A DNA stretch of 64,000 nucleotides from Diploscapter coronatus (taxonomy: Eukaryota; Nematoda; Chromadorea; Rhabditida; Rhabditidae): assembly GCA_964036155.1 (NCBI GenBank), contig OZ038423.1:56621249-56685248 (forward strand). The letters are read 5' to 3'. The notes under the pieces are model-generated. The model was not told the DNA's origin and ran no database searches. It worked only from the letters and a program-made list of their open reading frames with translations. Of the stretch, positions 36,726-47,300 are shown piece after piece; positions within the stretch are counted from its first letter, which is position 1, and each line of letters opens with the position of its first letter. A program made the translations under genes and the position numbers.

Positions 36726-37005
36726 ATAAGTGAACTAAGTAGTTAGAGAGTAATTAATAGACTTAATTACCCCAATTTCTAGTTTAGTTGAAATGACAAA
36801 ATATTAGAAATGCGAAATTCTCGTGTATAGACGCCTATGGCGAATGTGGAAGACCGTCTAAACGAATGGAGACTAAGAAAAATAGACAGCGAGAGATCGA
36901 GAAACAATGAGAGAGTTAGGGAAATAAGAGAAATAGTCGAGAAATAGAGAGCGTTGAAAAAGAAGCAAGAGTAGAACGACGCGATGATAGTCAGAGTGTC
37001 GTCTT

Positions 37006-37028
37006 CTTTATATGTAACTCCGCCCCCG
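37006..37028 (-). promoter_or_regulatory. TATA-type core promoter of the astacin gene
   Basis: On the minus strand, CATATAAAG (37006-37014) lies just after a GC-box-like CGGGGGCG (37021-37028). A start site about 30 bp further would leave a 5' UTR of roughly 250 nt, which holds a GA/CT tract (36840-36990). No splice acceptor lies near this ATG, so unlike its neighbours this gene may not be trans-spliced close to its start. Confidence 0.45.
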
Positions 37029-37816
37029 AAATTGTCTCTTTTCGGGTTTCTTTAAACCTCCCAAAATCAAGTATATTTCAAAAAATACAGTAACAAAGAT
37101 GATAAAACCGCTCTATGATTTATACATTATTGCGTCATTTAAAAAATGCCATCGAATAGGGTGTGTTCAATTCAATATTTAGTGCAATCGGTCGTAAATT
37201 TATGATAAAAAATTTAATGAGTTTTGATCTGTGACCGTCTGGTCAGATTAGAAATTTAGAACTTCATAAAAATTACTGTAGGTTGAAAATTTCAATAGAT
37301 GATGAAATGCCATGCTTTTTGTTAGACTTTCCAATTATCCAATGAGAAATCCCGTAATTCTTGACGCTTTATGCTAATTCACCCAAATGGAACGCTTACG
37401 TAGTTTTTCCATTATCGTGTTATTTTCCCATTGTTCAGAGGATCTAAGCCTCAAAACCAAGCTTATCTTCTAATTCCCTTATAAAAACCAGTTCAATTAG
37501 TGATCAATGATAAGAAAATTTGATGTGATTTTCGAAGATACCCCTCTCCATCAATTTTGATAAGTTATCAGTTAAAATAACTCTTGTTATCAGTAGATCT
37601 AAAAATATCCTTATCATTTTCGCAGTTGTTATCAGTGATTTTGAAAGATGCGCACATGATAATTCATAAAAATTTTCGAAGTCAGGCACTTTGGCGAAAA
37701 CTAAAGTGTAGACTTGAAACTCAAAACTGGTGACATAAACAAAAATACTTCTTTAAAGATTATCAGAATTTTATTTGTGCTATCTATCATTTACTATCAA
37801 AAAATTTGAAACATCT

Positions 37817-37936
37817 TCATGAAAACTAGAACTTTCGTCATTTTCAATTCGAAATTCCAAAAATACCGCTTCTCACGATATTTTTAGTTTCGGCCAATAA
37901 AAGGCGTGCTCGGCACTTTTGCACGCCTCTATAAAG
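37817..37936 (+). promoter_or_regulatory. Isolated promoter-like module
   Basis: Within 120 bp on the plus strand I see two heat-shock-element-like pairs (TTCATGAA at 37817-37824; GAACTTTC at 37829-37836), a CCAAT box (37894-37898), an 8-bp inverted repeat AGGCGTGC/GCACGCCT (37902-37909 and 37921-37928), and TATAAAG (37930-37936). Order and spacing look like a plus-strand core promoter, but it is 1.2 kb from the ABCE1 start and no other gene is visible behind it. Confidence 0.35.
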
Positions 37937-39142
37937 CGTCTATGTCGGGGGCTTTGTAATGTTTCTTCGGCTACTTTCTCACTTACGCATCGTATGTTTG
38001 AAATCAAGAACTCTCACTCTATGGTGAAAGATGGGAAAGGAAAACCGTTTGACACAATTCACAGACAAATCCTCATATGTAGTGGTCAAGAACTCTCGTT
38101 GCCTTGTGTGGGCTCTCTGTGTTTATTTACCTCTTGTAAGGAATACTCCTTTTGAAGAAGCATATGGGCCAATCGACATACCACTACATCAAATGACCAA
38201 AGAGAAAGATGTATACACAGGACTTTATACTTTTCTTCTATCTCTAGTCTAATTTTTGAACCTCTGTCATGCAAATGTGTGAAGGACAAATGCTTGAAAG
38301 TGACCATAAACTGAAATTCAGAAAAAAGACCGAAATATTCAAGGAAAATACCGTAATTTAAAAGGATAAAATTTGATTTTTTCAGCAAAATAATTTTATC
38401 AGTGAAAGTTTTAGGCGATGAATTTAATTAGACAGGCGCTTGATTGGAGGTTTATTATCATAGAATAATACAATCAGTAGGGGACAATAGTTTTAATTAA
38501 CTGTGGATCATGGTATATGCTATTCCATACTCATTCTCCCCTCCTCTTTTAAGTTGGGACCGCTTCCCTATTTATACTATCTGGAGTTATGATAAAGACA
38601 GAGAAAGGTGCCGAGTTCCGAATTAGAGAAACTAGAAATGAGCTGGGGTTCAAGGAGAGAAGAAAGATGCTCGAAATGTGTGTTGTATATTGTATGGCTT
38701 TAAAGATTGAAATATTCTGTAATCTTATTTTTTTACACAATAATTCAGCCCCTAAAATCAACTTTATTACCCTTTCAAAGAGTCGTTTGGCGTTGGGTCA
38801 ACCCTCCCTTCATTTTCTTCGCGCTCCATCGCTAAAAGCGGCCATTTGTCTATTGAACTTTTCAATTTCGCACCTAAATTTTTGAAACTTCATCCCATTC
38901 TTATGCTAATTTTAGCCTGAAAATGTATAAAACCACCCCCGACAAACTTTCCGTTCGAAATTTCGCAAGAATTCCAAAAATGATCAAGAAGTAATCTTTT
39001 GAAAAATTACATAAACTTATTTCCATCAAAACCATTCATTCTTTATAAAGTGTTCATTTTCTTATTTCACAACTCTTTCTCGTCTTGAAAATATTTGAAT
39101 TTAAAGTAACTCCGACTTTGGGTCCCCTGAAAGCCGATCAAC

Positions 39143-42100
39143 ATGAGCCGGAAAGGACCGTTGGCTAAGAATGAACCGACCGACCAGGTTTATTTTCTAA
39201 AATTTGATTTTTGCAAAATTTTGATTTATTTCTCAGGCCCTCCGTATCGCAATCGTAGAAAAGGATCGGTGCAAGCCGAAGAATTGCGGTTTGGCTTGCA
39301 AGAAGTCCTGTCCGGTCGTTAGACAAGGTCGGAATGTGTTTTTTTAAATTATTTTACTAGATCGAGCACAGAATAATCGAAATTTCATAATTATTTCCTA
39401 TTCGACGTGTTTTAAACCTATTTATTTATTTCGATTGACATTTCACCCAAATTTTATTAAATTAAAACTCACTTCAAAGTTTCCAAATCTCGATTTTTTG
39501 AAACTTATGTCCATTTCCTTTCTCGAGAATTAGTTTTACTCGAAGGGAAATATCGTTTTTAACAAAGAAGAATATTCTCAATCTTTCTAAAATTTGTATT
39601 TCTTCCAAAAATAATATCTAAAAACATGAAAGTAATTGTCCAGGCAAGCAATGCATCATCGTCGAGACGACATCGACGATCTCGGAGATCTCGGAGGTGT
39701 TGTGCATCGGCTGTGGCATCTGCGTCAAGAAGTGCCCCTACGACGCCATCAAAATCATCAACCTTCCTGCTAATCTCGCGCAGGAAACCACTCATAGGTA
39801 TTTAAAAAAAATAAATTTGAGCCCGTACTAAATCCTCCCTCAAGCCAAGTTAGCTAGACTAGTTAACCTGGGGTCGAATTATGGGGGTTTAGTGCGGGCC
39901 CTGGTCTTTTATTTTAAACCTTTAAAAGTTAGCTTAAAAATACAGATCACACGATCTTTTACCGCAAACAAATCAAAAATAAACGTTTTCCTGTTAGTAA
40001 TGATTTATTTAAAGATGAAACGTAAAAATATTCACATTTTATTCACATCTTCTTTGTTGAAGCACGCATATAAAATCCAGTGCTCGTATTCATAAAACGC
40101 ATCGGGAAGCCCCCGGTCACTTTTTACTGTGAAAAGGCTACCGCGAGCCTCTCGATGCGTTTTATGAATACGAGCACTGGATTTTTACAAAAGAAAACAA
40201 AAACTAAATATTCCAGATACTCGGCGAACTCGTTCAAGCTGCATCGCCTGCCGACTCCGCGCGTTGGCGAGGTGCTCGGTCTGGTCGGCACAAACGGTAT
40301 CGGCAAGTCGACGGCCCTGAAGATCCTCGCCGGAAAACTCAAACCCAATCTCGGCAAATTCGATGTGAGCTATTTTTAACTTAAAAATGGGTGGATTTCA
40401 AGAAAATGATATATTGATCGACTTTAGAAGTCCTAATAAGTGCTATATTTTGCTGCATATGAAATTAGAAATCTAGCAAAATCTAAGATTTGATTCAATT
40501 GATTCTTGGCAAAAAATTAAAGTCGCAGAAATTTGTTTAATAATATTTTGAAACCTCAAATTTTTAGGTCCCTCCCGACTGGAAGGCGATTTTGGAGTAT
40601 TTCCGCGGCTCGGAACTGCAGAACTACTTCACGAAGATCCTCGAGGACAATCTGAAGGCCGTCATCAAGCCCCAGTACGTCGACCAGATTCCGAGGTAAA
40701 CTTGAAATCTTCAGAAAAAAATAGAATTTGAAAATTCTCAATATTCAAATAAGTTTCATAATTTATACAAATGAAATGAAGTGATGAAATATTGCTTTTG
40801 AAAGTCCATTGAGATCATAAGTTACAAAATAAAATAGATGAAGTGCCAACTAAGGCTATGCATATGTACCACACATACTATTCAACTGCATTTTGAGGGT
40901 GAATTCTCTAACCCTGATGATCCAGTCCTCAGATAATTTACTAAAACATGCTTTCAATAGTTCTTAAATGTATTTTCAGAGCGGCAAAAGGCACTGTCAA
41001 GGAGCTGCTGGGTCGCAAGATGACCAAAGACAACGTCACTCATCTGCAGAAGGATTTGGGTAAACTCTCGTTTTATTGTTTGGAAAATATGTTTCAATCT
41101 ACCATTATTTTCTAAAGATCTGTCAAAGATTGCTTCATCAAAATATTCTTCACAAACATAGTACGATAAATTCCAATTAATTTCAGATTTGGAGGGCGTT
41201 TTGGACCGAAATGTGGAAAATCTGTCCGGCGGTGAGCTGCAGCGCTTTGCCATCGCTATGTGCTGCGTTCAGGTACAGTAGTTTTTATTCAGGGTTATGC
41301 TAACTTGATGAATCCAGGACGCAGACGTCTACATGTTCGATGAACCTTCTTCTTATTTGGACGTGAAGCAGAGACTCAAGGCCGCTGCGATCATCCGAGA
41401 GCTGATCAGTTCCAGCAAGTAAGCAAAAAATCTATCTATAGAAGTTATTCTTATTTCGATTCTCAATTTTTTTTTTTACATTTTATCAATTCTTTTTCGA
41501 ACGTACATAAAAATTGTCTTCATACTTACTCATCTGCTTTCTTTAAAGCATAGATAAACTAAAAACACGTGAAAGAAATTCAATTTATTTGGGATTTTTA
41601 AAAACTTGAATTTTCCAGCTACGTGATCGTGGTGGAGCACGACTTGGCCGTCTTGGACTACCTGTCCGATTTCATCTGCGTACTCTACGGAGTGCCTGGC
41701 GTTTACGGAGTCGTCACTCTACCGTCTGGAGTCAGGTATCATTTCTTTTGACAATCCCAGGATTAAAATTAAAAAAAGATCATCTAATTAAGATTTTTAA
41801 ACTTTGATTAAATTTTGCGATGAAATTTCGATGATTTAAATTCCAGAGAAGGCATCAACATGTTCCTGGACGGATTCATCAGAACGGAAAACATGAGATT
41901 CAGGTAGGCTCTTATTTTTCAGTTAGGTTTCAAATGTACAGTAAAATGAGATGAAATGGCGACATCGAATGTCTTTCCTGTTTTAGGAGGAAGTTAACAT
42001 TTTTATATAAATTTTATTAAAAAAGCGGTACCTTTGTAGATGGTCCAAGATTTGAGTTATCGCATATCAATACGTTCAAATTGCAATATCTAAACTTAAA

Positions 42101-44333
42101 AATAAGTTTCACGCATTTCATAAATGTTCAAATTTGTCCTAAAAACCAATTCTTTGTGGTCATGTCTCAAATCCAATTTTTGTAAAAAGATTTCTTTCAG
42201 AGAGTCAAAGCTGTCGTTCAAAGTCACTGATCAGATTGAGGAGGTCATCAAACGAACTGGGTCTTTCACGGTAAGTTTCCGAATTAAAGTCCTATTTTAT
42301 AACAATTTTTGAAGAAAATATCGGTTTTTAATTGCAGTACCCCTCGATGTCGAAGAACCTGGGCGTGTTCAAATTGAACGTGGAGGCCGGCGACTTTTCC
42401 GATTCGGAAATCATCGTTATGCTTGGAGAGAATGGCACCGGGAAAACGACCATGATCAGGTAGGGTTTTGAAAATTTTCTATCGTTTCTCTTTGGGAGTT
42501 CATTGATAGAGCAAAATGAGGAGGCCGAGTTAAAATAAGGGAGAAAATGTTTTCAGAATGCTAGCTGGTTCGCTGAAACCCGACGAGGATGACGCTGAAT
42601 TGCCCGCGATGAGCATCTCCTACAAGCCCCAGAAAATCTCCCCCAAATCCGAGAATTGTGTAAGTTTTATAGTATGGGTTTCTCACTATTTATACTAGTA
42701 GCGTCTTTTTTATTTCAATGATTTGGAATCGTTTTGAAACTTATATGGGATTTTTGAAATTTTGATCCAATATTTATAGGTTTTATTTTCTTTCTTAAGA
42801 ATAGGTAAAATCTCTAGAATATTCTAGGATTCTAATTCAGAAATCGAGATTTCTTGAAACTTATCAAAAATGATTTTTTCTAAAGTTTGAATTTTGAGGT
42901 GCGCCACATGCTGCACGAGAAGATCCCATCGATGTACCAGCATCCGCAGTTCAAGACGGACGTCATGAATCCGCTCATGATGGAGGAACTCATGGATCGA
43001 GAGGTGACAGTTTTAGAAAATTAGAACTTTGAGGGGGATGCACGTTGGTTGTTTCTGAAAAGAAATTAATTTCACAAAATCGACGAGCTATTGAATGATG
43101 CTGAAGCAAATTAAAATAACGTTTCATTGAAATATAGTTTATGATTCTAAAAATGATATTTGTGGTTAATTAGGTGCTTCAGACGGTTATGTCAAACTTG
43201 AACCAAAACACTTGTTTCAGGAAAATAATATATTAAGACATCTTCATTTTTTCTCAAAAATATCATTTATGTTTCAACCAACCCTCATAAACTGAAATTT
43301 TTAGTGCTGGTCACGCAAATATTAGAAAAAATCTATTTTTATTCAGGTCCAAACCCTGTCCGGTGGTGAATTGCAGCGAGTCGCTTTGTCCCTGTGCCTG
43401 GGAAAGACTGCTTCGGTCTACCTGATCGACGAACCATCCGCCTATTTGGATTCAGAACAACGTCTTAATGCCGCTAAGGTAGGATTTTCGCATAATATAC
43501 CTTTCAATTTTTTTTTTATTTCTATTTTCTGAAACATTTCCAGATTACTTTGAATTACGAAAGAAAAATTGGTGATTACTGTAGATTTTTAGGATATTAT
43601 TGAATTGTGTTTTTTTTACTATAGTGAAAAAGGATTGCGATTTTTCGATGAAAATTGAAACGTATTTAATTTTAAACTTTGGGCTAAGTAGTAAAACTTA
43701 ATTCTCAGGTGATCAAACGCTTCATAATGCACGCCAAGAAGACGGCCTTCGTCGTCGAGCACGACTTCATCATGGCCACCTATTTGGCAGGTACGGTATT
43801 CAAATTTTTCTACCCAAAATTTGACAATTTCCAGACCGAGTCATAGTTTTCGAGGGAATTCCGAGTAAGGAAGCGACCGCGTGCAAGTAGGTTTCAAAAT
43901 TTATTGAAATAGAAACTTTACCTACGATTCTAATCTAAGAAACTTTGAGCGACTTCAATAAAACAAAAGTAGGAAGAAGCTTATCTCATTGAGACGTTTA
44001 AGATTTTCTGCTAACAAGTTCAAAATATAAAATTTGATAAATAATATATGAACTCTTAGAATTTAAGAAAGTGAATTTTCAGACCTCAAAGTCTGCTGGA
44101 GGGAATGAACCGTTTCCTGAATATGCTGGAAATCACGTTCCGCAGAGACTCCGAGTCTTACCGGCCCAGAATCAACAAAAAGGACTCGGTCAAGGTAAAA
44201 CTAACTTGAGAAAATCGATATTAATGATGACTTTATCTCGTACTTTAAAAGGCGTTTGAATAAATTTGAGATATTTTTTTAGGACGTCGAGCAGAAGCGC
44301 AGTGGGCAGTTCTTCTTTTTGGACGCGGACTAA
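39143..44333 (+). CDS. abce-1: ABCE1 ribosome-recycling ATPase (RLI1)
   Basis: ABCE1 splits 80S ribosomes after termination together with eRF1/Pelota and also acts in initiation. Nineteen exons give 611 residues: 39143-39187, 39237-39327, 39644-39797, 40217-40364, 40568-40695, 40980-41059, 41187-41272, 41318-41418, 41619-41735, 41847-41903, 42201-42270, 42338-42459, 42557-42659, 42899-43003, 43347-43478, 43709-43790, 43835-43886, 44083-44194, 44283-44333. Two 4Fe-4S clusters are bound by Cys27/32/36/40 and Cys66/69/72/76. NBD1 has P-loop GTNGIGKST (121-129), LSGGELQR (228-235), Walker B YMFDEP and [11 protein letters not shown]2 has GENGTGKTT (389-397), LSGGELQR (473-480), YLIDEP and [10 protein letters not shown]. 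All catalytic residues are present, and length equals that of animal orthologues. Intron 3 carries two inverted-repeat elements. The next gene on this strand is 15 kb away. Confidence 0.97.
39820..39902. repeat. Imperfect inverted-repeat element in ABCE1 intron 3
   Basis: The left end AGCCCGTACTAAATCCTCC and the right end GGGGGTTTAGT with GCGGGCCCT form imperfect inverted repeats of about 19 bp (roughly 15 pairs). The middle contains a second small palindrome around CTAGACTAG. It looks like a short MITE remnant. A single copy is not enough to classify it. Confidence 0.4.
40072..40185. repeat. Perfect 33-bp foldback element in ABCE1 intron 3
   Basis: The arms 40072-40104 and 40153-40185 are exact reverse complements over 33 bp (the left arm contains CCAGTGCTCGTATTCATAAA). 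They enclose a 48-nt loop rich in GC compared with the intron. Once transcribed with the ABCE1 pre-mRNA it should form a strong hairpin. The absence of any mismatch suggests recent insertion or conversion, or selection on the hairpin. Confidence 0.75.
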
Positions 44334-47300
44334 ACTCCAGAAAAACTCCGAAATTCTTGTTTTTGTTTTATTATAGGGGTTGGTTATTTTTTATTTATCT
44401 TCTTTTTTCTATCTTTTCATATCATTGTTTATTGGATTAGTGATAGCTCAATCCTTTTTCTTTAATATTTAAAAAAAAAAATTCTTTTTCTATCGATTTT
44501 TATTCTTTCTGTTTTTCTAAACTGATTAGTAATGTCATGTAAATTGATAAAAGAACTGGAAGAAAATGATAACCTCGTTTTCTGTCAAGTTCTTCCTTTT
44601 TCCCTTTCCTCCATTTTTCCACCCAGTCGTATCGTGTTTTACTCGAACTAGAAATTTACCCGTTTTTAAAATTTTTTCAAGGCAAAATTTCGTACACTTG
44701 TCGAAAAATAGCTAGATCTTGTAGAATTTGCTCAATCGCTAAATTTTAGCATTAGGGGAAATTTTACAAGGGTGGTTATTATCCCACTTTTCGATTCAAA
44801 CTTATCTAAACTTGCTTTCTTAAGATTTTTTAAATCCGACAACACTCGCTTTTCGACCGATGATAAAGTGTTGTCAGAATTTTTTTCCGTCTTTAAAAAA
44901 CGTCAAACTTTTAAATTTCTTGGGCCTTTCTCGTGATGTTTTAGGGGTTTTCTAAGCGATGAAATTCTATTGTCTCCATGATTTTTTATCCGAAATTAGT
45001 ATTCTTTGGAAGGATCCAACCAATTTTCGAAATTGGGCGGGAATTTTCCCGAAGAAATTCGATTTTTGAAGAAGGATAACTCGGTTGTTGTTGAAGTTTG
45101 ATAACAAATGCTTTGAACGGTTTTTAAAGTTTATCGTGTTTTTCTAATCTTGAAAAATGGGTTGAAACTCCCCGAATTGACTAATACCTAATGTCGTTTT
45201 GAGGTGGTTTTACAGTAACCCATTAAACATTTCGGATTCAGAATCGCTAAACAACGTCAGGAGAGAGAACTATTCGATCGATTAATTGATGTGGTGAAGG
45301 ATTCTGGGGCAGCAGCGCTTTAGGTTTCAAACAAAGTACGCCGATTTTTAATTTTGACAAACATGGGTTCAAAATCGATAGGTTCGAGATTTTTCCTTCC
45401 GAGTTTCTAGGAAGTTGTCATGGGTTAGGTTAGGTACATGGCAATATTTAGAAGATGAGGTTTAGAGAAGTCGAAATGATAATTTGTAAGCGAGGTGAGT
45501 GTACGGAACATTCTGAGTGGTGTTAGTTTGGTTTAGCGGTTTCGAATAAGTTTCAATTCTATTGTATCACATTTTCATCGAGCCGAAGCTGTTTATCTCC
45601 CTTTTTCTCCAAAGTTGGAAATTTCCGATTATCGTAGACTTTTTACAAAATTTAAACTTGAAAACTTTTGGCCAGGATACCAAAATTTAGTAACTTTCTA
45701 GAAGACGTCCAATGATTGACACGCTAGTTTACACTTATCTGGCGTGAAAATTCCTTTCTTTGTTCTTTTGCCTTTTTGGTGAATGAATGAAAGACCCTCA
45801 AGGCATTTGAGTATGATTCATTTCATTTTCTCTTCTTGATGAAAAGGATCTTTCTGATCACTTTGATAAATTCTAGAAATTAGGGAAACACCTTTTGGAC
45901 TTTTCATCTAAATTCGGAGAAAAGACCATCTTTTATTAATTTTGAGAAAATTCCAATTTTTCTAACGCTTCTTTAAAATTCCTGGAAAATCCCTCCTTCG
46001 ATAGCTTTTGGCTTTGCTAAATAAGGAAAAATCTTTTTGATCATTAAAACCATTAGAATTTTCTATTTATTTTGTTGTGACGCTCTACTTTTCCATTCAT
46101 TGAAAAAATACGGAAGTTGTTTTCTCGTTTTTTTTTAATATAAAAAAACCAGATTAAGGAATGCGAGAAAGGCTTTTTTTTGCCAAAATCGGGAATTCTT
46201 TGGCTTTTCGAGATAATAACCGCTGAATTTGGAATGTGCTTACGTTTTATTTGGGATTTTTGGAAGGAGAAATTTTGGCACAAATAAATTTCAAAAATGA
46301 GATTGTTCCAATTATTAGCAAGTTTATTATTCTCATTTAAATTCTACAAAAAAAAATTTCATTATTATTGGAATAAGAGCCTCAAAAATTGCGTTTTTGA
46401 TAAATTATCGAGTCTCACTGTCAGATGTTACAATTCTACCCCTAGAAAATATTAACGAGGCTAGAACATTTTTATTGCATATTTTACGAGAGCCCCACTG
46501 CAAAAGGCTGGCACACTTTCCATGACCTAACTAATCACCTCTCACTCTATATTGAAGCATGGGACCAAAAGCAGGGTGGAATATAATTTCGAAAAATTCT
46601 GGCTAATGTTATAGGATAGGCATACAAAGTCGGATGGTATATATCTTTGGGCATAGAATATTAACCACTAGCTGGTAGATAGCCATTCGTTCGTTATGCA
46701 TAGCGTGCAGAGAGGTGGAATGAGAAATAGTAAGGGTTCATGAGAGACAAGAGAAAAATGTTTAACAAATTCTCTTTCTTGCTTTCTGCCACCCCTTGTG
46801 AATACGAAAGTGTAGAACATCACGACAGAGATAGATGGACTATGCCCTTCGGAAGGTAACTTTGGTCAAGTTGGCAGCGTTTTGGACCAATTTTATGTGA
46901 ATTAAAAAAAATTTGCAGACCCTACAAAATTTCAATAAGTGATATTTTCTGAAACTGCAAGATGTCTTTTTAGACTTTTTGAAACTTATTTTCAGAAATT
47001 CTTTATCTTTTGGTTTTTTTTTATCTAGAAATTAAAAGCATCACATTTAACTCAACTTTTTCATTAGATCACCTAATCTCCAAATCCGAAAATCCATTCT
47101 TATCCACATGCTAAATTTGTGTCCTATTCATCCCTTCCCCCCTTTCAAAGGTTTCCTCTAATTTGCGCGCTACGCAAGCGTTCACAATCCTAGTCTTTTC
47201 TGGGTCCCGGTGACCATGGTAATTCATATTTCCCCTTCTCTTCTTCATTCCCATATTCGTTGTCTCTGCGCATTCATCTCCCATCCTATGATGAAAGATA

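Larger units (their letters stand above)
36726..39142. other. Divergent intergenic region between astacin and ABCE1 genes
   Basis: Contains the astacin promoter at its left end and a possible TATA box for ABCE1 at 38926-38932 (TATAAAA, 217 bp before the ATG). In between is an isolated promoter-like module (37817-37936). The short open frames that follow that module have no recognisable domain. Confidence 0.5.
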
